From Imbricaverruca yamaguchii (Eukaryota > Arthropoda > Thecostraca > Neoverrucidae), in assembly GCA_034440575.1 (NCBI GenBank), contig JAOTOL010001221.1, positions 328,856 through 392,855 on the forward strand: a stretch of DNA of 64,000 nucleotides, read 5' to 3'. Position numbers and translations under genes: made by a program. The notes under the pieces are model-generated. The model had not been told where the DNA came from and did not search any database. It was given only the letters and a program-made list of their open reading frames with translations. The stretch's first letter is position 1; each line of letters begins with the position of its first letter. This document shows positions 44,165 through 55,516 of this stretch, one piece after another.

Positions 44165-44690
44165 CGCTGAACAGAGGGTGGTAGCCAACGACATCAAACA
44201 CATGATAATACTGACAAAACGTGAGAACATAAAAAGGAAAAATACAGACAAAAGACGAAAATTGACAGATGAACACCACATATATAGGAATGTTTGTGGC
44301 AAGGGTGTAGCTTGGCATGCTTTTAGGAAGGAACCTGAACCCCAATGTTCACCTTGACCCCTCTCCCAACATTTTCAACTTTTAACATGGGACCCTATGT
44401 GGCATATCCCCACCTCCACCCCACCCTCACCTCAAGGTGACAGACCCCAGGAATCGACCATCAGTGTTTTTTTTTATTTATTGGGTAAGGTGTGAAATGT
44501 CTTAACAAGCACAGCAGGATGCTGAAATCACCATTGAAGTACTTCTAGTAAAATGTTTGATAAGCCCTGCAAATCCAGCTTTGAGACAATCCAATACAGA
44601 TCACTGTTCCTGCTTTCAGTGTTTTGATAGGTACCAAATTTGGTGACACTAATATAAATGATAACAATGCAACAGGATCAAAATAATGGT
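44165..44690. other. Unassigned AT-rich spacer
   Basis: No repeat or gene recognised. A T8 run is at 44,468-44,475. Confidence 0.4.
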
Positions 44691-45245
44691 TATATGCATA
44701 CTTTAAAAGCTATATATGGGATAGAGAGAATAACAACTATGTTATACACTGGTGTTGTATGCCAGATCACATTATAGGTAATCCCTTTAATTGAAATTGC
44801 ACTGCGAAATGCTCGTATATTAACATTCCTTATCGAGAGCACACCCATACTACATATAAACAAGATACTGTTAGAAAGGAAACAAAAAGAAGTTATAACC
44901 ATGCATCAAGCAGCAGGATGTCAATACTTCTTGGAGAAGGATCTCCATTGAGTATTCAGAAAGGGATATATCCCAACCTATTTCACGAATATTTTATCAC
45001 TGTATATAATATTTGTGCTATATTTTGGCACTGTACAACATGGCACATCATAGATAATCCCTGCACCTGGAATTGTGCTACAGGATGTTCATCACGATCC
45101 CGGATCCGTTATGGTGAGCATAAACATGATGAGTGTAAACAGGGTACAGTTAGAAACCAGGAATGAAGACATCACAAACACACACCAAGAAGCATGATGT
45201 CGATACTCATTTTGGATGGATGTCAGATTACAGAAAAATTTTTTG
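44690..45245 (-). repeat. Dispersed repeat R1 copies, inverted
   Basis: CATGCATCAAGCAGCAGGAT-GTCAATA and CAGAAAGGGATATATCCCAA plus TTTCACGAATATTTTATCAC match the inverted R1 end; a second such end is at 45,165-45,230 (CACACCAAGAAGCATGATGT-CGATA). Confidence 0.6.
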
Positions 45246-45249
45246 GGAA

Positions 45250-46225
45250 AAAAGGTCCATAGTCTCTATTGTGCCTATCACTGAACCATGCCAAATCAAG
45301 TCAAATATCTTTGTCAATTTTTTTATGCAATCATGGATATCTTCCATCCATAGGTAACTTAGGCTGGACTAGGTTAGGCTAGACTAGATCACACTAGGTT
45401 AAACAGACTAAGCTGTATTAGAGTACTTAATCCGTATACATAGCTTGCCTTCTTGTATTAGTACTGCTGCAGTGAATTAGTACTCTTGCAGGAAAACAGC
45501 TAGTTTTCCAAAGTTCATGATGTTATTTAAGGCCAGTGGTCATAACAAGTGGCATGTATATGGAAATGCTTTCATATTTCACACATCTCTGGGATACTCC
45601 ACATATGGACATGAAAAAAGCTAACACTGTACACCACAGATAACCAGCATGATCCAGTCTGCTCAACTAGGCATCATAGTGTACAAAACAAATTCCTTCT
45701 GCAGTTTGTGGTATTCCTCAGGATTTAGAAGTAATTGAATTAAAACTATATTTACACATTTGGTGCATAAACTCATACATTTGAACATACTGCAGCTGAT
45801 GGCCATATTGGTTACATTTATGTTCTTACAAATGCTACCAATCATTAGCAGAAGCAAGCTAATCTGGTAATATTGCAGTTTAGTTTTTATATGTGATGTT
45901 GTGGGTGAATGTATTTTGAAATGTATTGAATTATATAATGGTTCTATAGAACCTGTTGTCCACATTTCATGGGTGGAGTATCTTATGGCCCTGGTGGGGC
46001 CTGGGGCCCACCTGTGCCCTGGCCCCACCAACCCTATCACTGTCAACATGGGACCCCAAGAAATGGGTCCTACCAATGAAAGCAGCAGCACTCACCCTCA
46101 TTGAATGCATTGCAAAATATGATTGACAATGTTTTTCATTGGAGAGTCTTTCTTCTGACTTCTAGACTTCATGAACTAGGTATGCTAGAAAGAGTACAAT
46201 GCAAAGCTTAAGTGACTTAGTGAAC
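45250..46225. other. AT-rich sequence, CpG-poor
   Basis: 45,360-45,425 has a GGCTAGACTAGATCACACTA-type loose repeat. No gene supported; a 142-residue minus frame has no motif. Confidence 0.4.
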
Positions 46226-46229
46226 TAGG

Positions 46230-46520
46230 AAACATGGAATATGGAGATAGGCTCATGACAGTAGAAAAAATATTCACTCAAGTAGATTAATGGGTGATGT
46301 GATTGAAATCCATAAAATTGTACATGGGTTAGATGTCAATCTGAATTATGTTCTTGTACTTAGGATAAGTCACCAATTTGGGTTGGACAAGCCAAGGTAT
46401 ATGACAGTCACCAACAAGTTTTCAGTCAAAGGGTGGTTGATGAATATATTTCACTGCCTAATGTGGTGCAGAATCTCTCATGCAATTTGTTGGTGCATAA
46501 GAAGTAAGAAGGTATAAAAG
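46230..46520 (+). mobile_element. Degraded 3' coding end of a CR1-like LINE
   Basis: In one plus frame GDVIEIHKIVHGLDV matches the RDLIEVFKFVHGLER segment of the CR1-like copy at 57,430-57,475. In a second frame FSQRVVDEYISLPNVVQN matches its NRVVEHWNQLPENIV segment. Order and spacing agree. Several stops and frame changes show an old dead copy, with almost no CpG left. Confidence 0.7.
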
Positions 46521-47029
46521 CAGGTTGGGTACAATTTTTAGTTCCAATGACCTTATATTTGAATTACATTATGTGCAATGGAAAATGGGAACTTGGATGG
46601 ATGTGTGATATTTATAGAGGTGAGTCAATGATATATAGGGGTCATGTGCACTGTGTGACATTTTGATCCACATGTGCATTACACAATATCAAGAGAACAG
46701 GGCTAGATATCCTGGGGTAGATAGGTATAAAGATAGGCATTGCTAAGTAGATGCAATATGTAGGTATATTTGGCATAGTTAGGTTTGAAGGTGATATAGT
46801 TTCTTAAGAATTAAGGGCATAGCATTGATTAGCATTTTGAGGATCTTTTGGTTTAGGCACATTGTATCTGACCTTTATAGGGTTAATCTAGATGTGCTCC
46901 TGTGGCTCTTATTAGGCAGTACCACTTCATGACTGTCTGGATAAGATATTATCCTTAGTAAAATGTGTTTTTAACTGGTTCGGATAGGATAGTTTGTGCT
47001 CTGCTTTTTTAAACCTGAGATATTCATGG

Positions 47030-47087
47030 TTGGTTAATTATTTGGGTTTAGGGGCACATTGACTGTGTTGGTCAGATAGTGCCAAGT
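47030..47087 (-). mobile_element. RNase H-LINE tail copy, CpG-decayed
   Basis: GGTTAATTATTTGGGTTTAG, GGGCACATTGACTGTGTTGG, TCAGATAGTGCC. Against the copy at 40,083, each CpG has become TpG or CpA (GCGCATCGAC to GCACATTGAC, AGCGCC to AGTGCC). Confidence 0.8.
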
Positions 47088-47354
47088 CTTCATGACCACT
47101 TTTGCAATTGGAAAAAAACTGAAAAAGTGGTGTGATATTATGGTAGGTTATATTTTATTCCAAATGATTCTTCATCACAAATCTACTACTGAACTCAAAT
47201 CCCTCAAATGTTTAGTATCATTTTGCTTGCCAACTAAGAATTATGTAACTACAATAGAAATAAGTGGTCACATCATCTTAATCATGTTACAAAATATGTT
47301 ATTGTAGCATTATTTCTTTAAATACAATATCAAAACTAAAACATACATTTACAG

Positions 47355-47510
47355 GCAGGGATGGTGAAGTGGTTAGTGTGTTGAGCTCTGGGTACCAAGG
47401 GTCTCTGGTTCAACATGCACACCACCTGGAACATTTCCTAAGACTACTGATGAAACAGTGTGGGCAGCACCATCAGCTGTGATTGTGCATAAAGTGTTGA
47501 TAACAACCCA
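47355..47510 (+). mobile_element. tRNA-headed SINE, family C, CpG-decayed
   Basis: GGATGGTGAAGTGGTTAG (head), GGTTCAACATG (box B relic), then GATGAAACAGTGTGGGCAGC and GTGATTGTGCATAAAGT. Compared with 2,571-2,709, CCGTGATCGTGC has become CTGTGATTGTGC. Confidence 0.78.
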
Positions 47511-47519
47511 GTAAACAAA

Positions 47520-48775
47520 CAGTTACTGTCCATTGATCATTAATCTAGAATGGCATGGAAGAGGTGCTATGACCATTTTCCATTGCCTGAAACCATGATG
47601 TTGTCTCTTTACATCTTTGCTCATGACAAAGGGATCTACATGCTAAAAAAATGTGCATTTTAAATTATGGCATCCTCTAAAATGTCCAAACATTACCCAG
47701 CTGTATCTATGCATTGTTCATATGAAATAATAATGGCTATCTGGGGACCAACTGAAAATTAATTTGGACAAACTGGAACACAGTTGTACCCTGACATAGC
47801 CAAGGACAAATCAAAATGCACACATTGCTATGAAAGTTCCAGGTGAAATGTGCTATGATTGGTTTACTGTTCATAAGTACCTGAGATGTAAGTTATTATT
47901 ATTCAGCACTGGATGAGATTCAAACCATCTCCCCTCTCAGTTTGAAGGGTGGAAGACAGGTAGGTGGGTACCTACCTGGGTAGGTGGGACCAGGCAGAAG
48001 CAGTACAATTGGGTTGAGCACAAGAATAGCATTCCTTGAACAATATATTCCACTACTTTCAGAAGCTGATCTTGCAGCGATGTGGGCAGGCAAAAAAACA
48101 TGCGCATTGTACCGTGAACCGGTGTGAAATTGTGTTGTTTTCACTCATATCTGCTCGATGTTTATCACATACTAGTCAAGAACCGGCACGCCACAATTGA
48201 AACCGCTCCGTTTAGAACACCATCAGGCTATTTTTCAAGCACTAACCTGGCCACACGCCGAAGCGGGAGAGTCATCTACTATGTCGTACACGATAGGTGG
48301 GAGCTCAGACCCAGAACCTCCCAAAATCGAGAAGCCAAAGCCATGAGATTCGCTCCGTGTCAGCTCCACACACCGCACCTCTTGCGCCATACTTCACTTT
48401 GTTGACATCAAAACGAAATGCTGCGAGAGGGATTTGGGATACTTGCACTGAAACAGCATTTGTTTGTTTTTTAATTCCGAGCATTGCAATTCACGGAACA
48501 AAAAGGAGGCAGTTAATAAAATTATTGCATTTAAATGATCAGGTTTTTAACTTTAAAACGTTTAAACTTGATCCTTATGCCTACCCAACCACCAGATGTC
48601 TCTCCACTACCAAGATGTCCAGGACGATATGGCCAGGAGAGCAGTTGCAAAGGCAATTCCTAGATGATCGAGTGGGATCGCACGGGTCGGATTTCAGCCC
48701 GCTGGTGCAGCCGGTATGCCTATGAAATGAGGTCATATGAACACAGGAGAGAGGATGCATAGGCAAAAGGGCTAT
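47520..48775. other. Unassigned sequence across a composition boundary
   Basis: CpG is almost absent up to about 48,070 and normal after it. No repeat or gene recognised; frames are short. Confidence 0.4.
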
Positions 48776-48779
48776 TAGG

Positions 48780-49955
48780 ATGTTCACAGGGGCTAACCCC
48801 TCCCCTCCACCTCCACGCAAAGGCAAAATCCTCAGACTGGAAAAAGTCCCCCCCCCACCGATGTATGAGTTCCTGAAGAACTCATTGTTTCGCCCAGAAA
48901 AGAGAGTTGGAGTGAATTGTTTACGGTTTTACGCCTTCAGCGACACGATTTGCGTAACGTGAGTGGCGGAAGTCCGCAAGAACCGCATTTTCTACTCGGA
49001 GGGGCAAATCACTTCCATTGGGGTGCCTGTCGGGCCTTCGGGTGTAAGGGGACATCCATCACTCCCTTCGCCCCCTTGGACTCGACACTGGTGAAAGGAT
49101 GTAAAAAGGGATGGGACATTTTCTGAATCAATGGCGCCTCCCCGAAGAAATGGTGGCACGCCTCCAAGTAGGTGTCTCTGCTCTCCGACACACACGTACA
49201 CGCACTCCGATCGAAATTCCTGAACCCGTCCCTGCATTGGAACTAGAGCGTGTAAGGGGTAAGGGGTATAAGGTATCTCCAATAAGTCCAAAGTAGGGAC
49301 GCACTCTCAAAATTTCCTGAAAATTAACACCACACTCATGGCTTTGCAGGGCCACTAACCGACCTCAAAGCGCTCTTTCCTCCCCCACACTCTCCTTCCC
49401 CGGTAGATAAAACTTTTGGATGTAATCTCTATCCAAGGTCTATCGCAATACAAATGGCATCCCATGGGGGCCGAAAAGTACAAACAATAAATGCGCAATG
49501 TGGAAGCTCGGGCTCCCTTGTAGAAATGCCCTAGTAATCCCATGTAGTAATCCCACAAGAGCTTTTAATGAAGTGCTTTCCCTTCCTCGTCTTCGATCGA
49601 AGCCGGACCAATCTTCCAAAGTCGGATCCGTCTGCGCCTCTTGGGAACAGTGCACGCAGCTCACATTGAACCCGAGACAGGGTGCTCCCCCCATCCCATC
49701 GTCTCTGCCATCATGATGGCTGTATTCCCTGAATCCGCCATTGATTTTGGATACTTATGTGACCACATATATCGCAATTCCGTCTGCCAACTCCACGCTG
49801 CTAGCGCCACCTGGCCAGTAATTTTGGCTGCTCGCGTCCTGCCGATTGCACGCCGCTAGCGCCACCTGCTCAATCATCGGCGACGAGAGCGAAGAGCCAG
49901 CACCTAGGATGCACCTGGCGACCATCGCACTGAGGAGCGGCATACCACCTCCTCC
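48780..49955. other. Unassigned GC-moderate sequence
   Basis: Overlapping short frames on both strands (up to 99 residues) carry no known motif. Two AGCGCCACCTG words (49,803 and 49,859) are the inverse of a CTCF-like AGGTGGCGC core. Confidence 0.35.
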
Positions 49956-49959
49956 ACCT

Positions 49960-50225
49960 GCACTGACACAACATCACACGATACACCAGCTTCTCCACAT
50001 ACACTAACACAGCATCACACGACACACCGAGCTTCTCCACCTGCACTGACACAGTATCACACGACACACCGGCTCCTGCACTGACACAGCATCACACGAC
50101 ACACCGGCTCCTGCACCTGCACTGACACAGTATCACACGACACACCGGCTCCTGCACTGACACAGTATCACACGACACACCGGCTCCTGCACTGACACAG
50201 TATCACACGACACACTAGCCTCTCC
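49960..50225. repeat. ~35-bp tandem repeat, ~7 copies
   Basis: The unit is GCACTGACACAGTATCACAC plus GACACACCGGCTCCT, some units carrying an extra CACCT. Confidence 0.93.
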
Positions 50226-50965
50226 ACCTGCATGGTGTAGAGGACGGGCGGCCGGCCGGTTGCCGAAGGAGGACCAAAAGATTATGATCCCTGATCTCAA
50301 ATGATTGATGATGTCATTGGGCGCCCCAACCTCTGAAAATGACTGTTTTGACGCTCTTCTCGAACGGAGGGGCGCCACATTCCATGTGGGGTCAATTTCA
50401 CCAGTGCCCCCTGCATCCGCCCTTGGTTGATGACCCACAACCTTCTCCATCGTGTCAGTGCACTGCCCAAGTCAGCAAACATCCTAATCCGCCATGTTGT
50501 GACAGCTGAACGTCATCGTCAAGCCGCCAGTCCTCCACCTGGAAGTATCGCTGGCTCCAAAGTATCGCTGGCTACAAGCTTGAAATCCAGCCAGCTTGTG
50601 TCTAATTTTGCTTCGCCTGACCCTGGCAGCAATCATATGAAGCATAATGGATGTTCAATCAGATTTACACCCTACCGGAGATCATAACAAAAATATATAA
50701 GTACTACTGCATATCTGATTACCGGACGCCATTATTAACATAAAAGGCGACCTGTTGGGTTCAATGGCTGAATTGCTCTGTCAGATGAAGTGAGCAATGC
50801 TTGGCAAGTGTGGGTGACGTTTGAACTTATCAAATATAATCATTGTATAGCCTGCATTAATTCAACATACATGAGACAACTTTTTATCTAGTCCACCGAA
50901 GGGGTTATATTCTCCAACAAAAATAACACATCGGTCTCAATTTTAATCTACTGTGAGTAGGGTAG
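50225..50965. other. Unassigned spacer
   Basis: No gene or repeat supported. Confidence 0.4.
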
Positions 50966-50969
50966 ACAC

Positions 50970-52080
50970 ATAGGTGAGTGGCTATATCCTGGGAGGAGGT
51001 GTGGGGAAGGTGTGGCCACGTGACTACAGGCTGTGAGGAAGAGGTGTGAGTGTGTAACTATAGGCTGTGAGGAAGAGGTGTGGCCACGTGACTACAGGTT
51101 GTGAGGAAGAGGTGTGAGTGTGTGACTATAGGCTGTGAGGAAGAGGTGTGGTGTGTGACTACAGGTTGTGAAGAAGAGGTGTGAGTGTGTGACTAAAGAC
51201 CCTGAGGAAGAGGTGTGGTGTGTAACTGCGGGTCGTGAGGAAGAGGTGTGTGTGCGTGACTACAGGCTGTGAGGAAGAGGTGTGGTGTGTGACTATAGGC
51301 TGTGAGAAAGAGGTGTGGTATGTGGCTGTGGGCCGTGAGGAAGAGGTGTGAGTGTGTAACTATAGGCTGTGAGAAAGAGGTGTGGCCACGTGACTACAGG
51401 CTGTGAGGAAGAGGTGTGGCCACGTGACTACAGGCTGTGAGGAAGAGGTGTGAGTGTGTAACTATAGGACGTGACGAAGAGGTGTGGTGTGTGACTGTAG
51501 GCCGTGGGGAAGAAGTGTGAGTGCGTGACTACAGGTTGTGAGGAAGAGGTGTGAGTGTGTAACTATAGGACGTGAGGAAGAGGTGTGGTGTGTGACTATA
51601 GGCTGTGAGAAAGAGGTGTGGTGTGCGACTATAGACCCTGAGGAAGAGGTGTGGTGTGACTATAGACCCTGAGGAAGAGGTGTGGTATGTGACTATAGGC
51701 TGTGAGGAAGAGGTGTGAGTGTGTAACTATAGGACGTGGGGAAGAGGTGTAGTATGCAACTATAGGCTGTGAGGAAGAGGTGTGAGTGTGTAACTATAGG
51801 ACGTGAGGAAGAGGTGTTAGTGTGTAACCATATGAAGTGAGGAAGAGGTGTGGTGTGTGACTATTATAGGCTGTGAGGAAGTGGTGTGGTGTGTGACTAT
51901 AGACCCTGAGGAAGAGGTGTGGTGTGTAGCTATAGGATGTGAGGAAGGTGAATTGATATAGGACTATAGACTCTATGAAATAGGAGTGGATGTGTGACTA
52001 TAGGCTGCGTGGAAGAGGTATGGTTGTACCATAAGCTGTGAGAAAGAGGTATGTGTGTGTGTGGCTATAGGTGATAAGGC
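50970..52080. repeat. Minisatellite, ~31-37-bp unit, ~32 copies
   Basis: The unit is around GACTATAGGCTGTGAGGAAG plus AGGTGTG(A/G)(G)TGTGT. The copies differ a lot in sequence and length, so the array is old. Confidence 0.93.
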
Positions 52081-52089
52081 GTATGCATA

Positions 52090-52800
52090 CATATGTGTGT
52101 GACCGTAAGTTGCAAGGCAATGATCTGGATGACGGCAGAGGTACCAGGGGCGGTCGGCTTATGTAAGGCACTAAGGCAGTGCCTCACCTGAGTAGAGCTG
52201 GGAAGTATTGTTGTATGTTATTTTCATAAAATGATGCTTTCATCCACTGGAAAATGGCAAACTTGGGAAACTTGAAAGAAATATGCATTGGTGACTCACA
52301 ATTATGGTGAAAATTGAAGTCCATTTACATTTACATCATTTGCATCTTATCTTCCAAACAGCTCTATCACTGGCCGGCAGGGGCTAGTCTATCGTACATT
52401 TTGCCATATAGTTAGTTTTCTTTCATAACAAGCGCTGGGTAGGCAGGGCCCTCCAATATCGTTTGGCAATCGGTGACGTCACATGGGCTGGACAATGGAC
52501 AAGTTTCACTTTGTAATGGGTATTTAGTTGCAAAAAACGTATGTAATACTTCGCATACAAAACTGAAGTATTTTGCTCGTAAAAGGTATATTTCCTACCT
52601 AATTAAATTACTTCACTTAAGCGTTTTCTTCGTTTAAAAAACCTCGTCGTGGTGATGACGTCAGATATGGGGTTTCTCGAAGCAGCCAAGCCCGAGATGC
52701 ACAGTGAAGTCTGGGTTGGGAATTTCTTGGCGAAGTTTTTCAGCCGTCGCGTCATGGAGAACAAGGTGAACGGCGGGTGGCACTAAGCTGAACGATTTTC
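52090..52800. other. Unassigned spacer before the LINE
   Basis: No repeat recognised; some of it may be the 5' region of the CR1-like element, but I cannot show it. Confidence 0.35.
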
Positions 52801-53899
52801 AAGAAAATATGAAACTGGAGAGGGTACATAATCTATTATGGTGGTAATGAAATGTGTGGTGTATTATGGTGGTGAAAAATGTGTCTGTTGTGTCCATTTG
52901 GCTTGATGTCGCAGTGGGAAAAGGCAACAGCAATACACTGAGGATAGGAGCTTTATACCGATCAGAAACTCTGTCACATTCTCAGCAACTGGAGCTTGAT
53001 AAGGTGATTTGTGAGGAAACCAATAAAAACTTTCAGAGGAAGTGCTTTATTCTTGGTGACTTTAATCTAAAAGGATATGAAAATGTTGATGTTGGTTACC
53101 AATCATGCAAAATGTTTAGGAAATGCCTTGAAGAGGGCCTATTCTTACACCAGTTTGTTTCGGAACCTACCAGGCATGGCTCATTCTTGGACCTTGTATT
53201 CTCGGATTTAAGTGACTAGGTTCAAGACTTGACTGTGGGAGAAACTCTGGGAAGAAATGACCATAACATAGTTAGATTCAAGGCACATGTAGTGGAAATT
53301 ATTAAGGATAATTTGGTAAAGGTTCCAAATTTCAACAGAGCAGACTTTGACTGCATGAGAGCGGCTTTAAGTGCCATAAGGTGGGAAGATGAATTCTCCA
53401 ATTTAAATGTCTGTGAAATGTGGGAAAAATTTAAGTCTTACTGGAAGTAAATGCAGATTATGCATGTCCCCCAAAAGTAAAGACGAAAAAGAAGGATAGG
53501 AAAGCCAGCATGGCTTACACCCGACTTGATAAAAGCAATTAAAGCTAAGAAAGCTGCGTTTAGAATGTTTAAGGAAGCTTCAAATATCGTAAATCTAAAG
53601 GCGTATCGAAAAGCTAGGGGCACTGTGAAGCAAAAATCTAGAGCAGCAAAGCGAGGAAAAGAACTGGAAGAAGAAAAAGAAAAGATTTAGCTAGGAACTG
53701 TAATGGGGACAGCAAAAAGTTATTTAGTTTCTACAAGCTGAGTAAAGTCTCTAGCACAATTGGTCCACTGCAAGTAAATTGGACTATATTAGGTGAGGAT
53801 AGTGCGATGGCTGAGGAGTTTAGCAAGCAGTTTAAATCAGTGTTTACATTAAAAGATATGACCAATCTGCCGACCGTACACCATAGTTCAGTGATGTGG
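52800..53899 (+). mobile_element. CR1-like LINE, copy 1: endonuclease end and linker
   Basis: The frame from 52,854 has the end of an APE-type endonuclease: residues LRIGALYR, then FILGDFNL (the catalytic GDFN motif) and HGSFLDLVFSD. A TAG stop at 53,217 interrupts the frame, which continues to 53,450 (LGRNDHNIVRF, ending the endonuclease with the SDHN-equivalent RNDHN). The linker runs on, broken, to 53,899 and stops in CATAGTTCAGTGATGTGG, where copy 2 reads on into the RT. The region 53,226-53,899 is duplicated in copy 2 (55,517-56,168). Relative to copy 2, ~17 extra purine-rich bases lie at about 53,668. Dead. No intact N-terminus. Confidence 0.85.
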
Positions 53900-53907
53900 T
53901 GGATTGG

Positions 53908-54190
53908 AGTTTAGGGGCGCGTCGACATCTAGGGTCATTTTGTGCCCATAGCTGAATTGTAATTAATTTACGGTGTTGCTATCATAGCTTGCTATCCATA
54001 TTCACGGGTGAGGGTATATCACGTCAAGGCGAGGTTGTCGAATGAACATGAAAACATTCCCGGACGCCACGGCCTCAGAGTCGTTCCCTTTAAGCATACG
54101 GAAAGAAGAGTCGGTATTCAACCGTCCTAAAATCTGGCGTCGTAGAGGATCTAGCAGTGTACAAGTGTATTGGAATTGAAGTAAATTAAA
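53908..54190 (-). mobile_element. RNase H-type LINE 3' end (third copy)
   Basis: On minus: a frame with MLKGNDSEAVASGNVFMFIR aligns with the HSGNLFRYL end of the 7.0-kb copy, stops near 54,004, and after a short 3' UTR comes the tail: ATGGGCACAAAATGACCCTA, a GTCGACGCGCCCCTAAACTC stretch. It abuts copy 1 of the CR1-like LINE at its 3' side. Confidence 0.65.
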
Positions 54191-54199
54191 GGAATGACT

Positions 54200-55068
54200 C
54201 CATTCAGACTATTTTTTCGAAATGAGGAGTGACTCCAATTCCGACTCCTCTTCCTCACAAAGTGGAATGACTCCATATTCCGGGTCATGCCAAAAAGCAG
54301 TTAAAATCCGACTCTTAATTCCTCTTTGATAAGACAGACTTATTTTCGGGTGAAAATAGAGTAAAATAAAACTCCTTAATTCCTTTTCCATTCCGTCCTT
54401 TTTAATTTTATACACAGCCAAGCATGTTTCATATATGTATAACGCCGGATGATTTGCTCGCCATATCCTGGTCAGAAATCCGAAGAAACAACTACCAGGT
54501 GCAAGGCGACGTGTCCGGTACCAGGTCTGTCCCAGGAGTCTCGCCGTGGTGTCATGTCTCTCATATGTAACAAATCCCATAGTTGGCGAGGACCGGCTCG
54601 GCCGCCGCCCTCGCTCGTAAAGATTTGGTGCCGTCCCCGAGTTCACGATTAATTGGTGGGGGCGAAAGGTCTAGGGCCAGGTCTGGCCCCTCAAATGAAG
54701 TTGCCGTCGGACAGGGCCCCGACTCGCTGTCTCAAGCCGCCACCAGTCCAGTGATTTTGGCGCAGCTGTTGTTTTTGTGTCCGGCGTGAGAAAAAAATCA
54801 TGGTTTTAATCACAACCAGGGGCGCAGCCACGGGGATGGCCAAGGGGACATTGGTCCCTCCCTTACCGCCGATAGTTTACAATTTTGCCATTGAAACTGC
54901 CCATCATCCTCCTCCTTCGGCACTAATAGTTGGCCCGTCGGAAAAACCTGGCTACATCTCTGATCACCATGCACAACGATATAATAGCTATAAAGTGACC
55001 CAAAATATACAAACCATTTTAGAAACCACCTGACGTGTATTCAGTTACGCAGACGGACACACGACGTT
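54200..55068. other. Probable hAT-related non-coding region
   Basis: 54,180-54,400 has recurring GGAATGACTCCA and GACTCCAATTCC words on the downstream side of the hAT frame. They may be subterminal repeats of that element, but I found no terminal inverted pair. The 145-residue minus frame over it has no known domain. Confidence 0.3.
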
Positions 55069-55209
55069 TTACCGGGTATTACGCTTCACAAACACCAGTC
55101 GTTCCAGCATAGCTGGCTTTAGCCGATTTCTCCTGGCACGGCAGATGTCGCCAGCTGTTGAGAACAGACGCTCGGCCGATGCACTCGAGGCCGGTAGGGC
55201 GAAGATTAC
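55069..55209 (-). pseudogene. C-terminal fragment of a hAT-family transposase
   Basis: Reading minus from 55,209 to the stop at 55,069-55,071 gives 46 residues: LPASSASAERLFSTAGDICR, ARRNRLKPAMLERLVFVKRN, then TR. This is the hAT C-terminal dimerisation domain, with its (S)A-ER-FS-AG core and the closing L..L.F.K. The frame is intact to the end. Upstream it is cut by an RNase H-LINE tail (55,230-55,263); a PLMWYPWL-like string further up could be a damaged continuation. The transposase catalytic part is not visible. Confidence 0.85.
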
Positions 55210-55229
55210 CCTTTCGCGGGTTTTCGGGT

Positions 55230-55263
55230 TTTCGCGCCCTAAAGTCCCAATAATAATAATAAT
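55230..55263 (+). mobile_element. RNase H-LINE tail fragment
   Basis: CGCGCCCTAAAGTCCCAATA followed by (ATA)n and GATT: the closing hairpin arm, the A-rich stretch and a simple repeat end, in plus sense, inserted in the hAT transposase relic. Confidence 0.65.
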
Positions 55264-55516
55264 GATTCACAAGCCAGGGGTACCACATTAGGGGATGGTG
55301 GGGGCCGTTTGCAGTGGGATCGCGAGCTGCTGTCAAGTTGAATTTGACACAAAGTGCATACGCCAACTAAGCAGCCGCGGCGGAATATCGTTTCACCAGG
55401 TGACAAAACTGATTTTAGACTCAATGTTTACCATGCAACATATCACTGTCCAGTGATACCGTGCTCCTGTACCGGTACACGTACGCACGCCGGGTCCAAA
55501 CCTTGTCTTCAATTTC

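Noticed and set aside
45663..46091. 142-residue minus frame as a gene
   Set aside because: No recognisable motif; AT-rich sequence with few stops by chance.
54209..54646. 145-residue minus frame as a gene
   Set aside because: No domain, low-complexity Glu-rich end produced by GACTCC repeats, and located in transposon debris.
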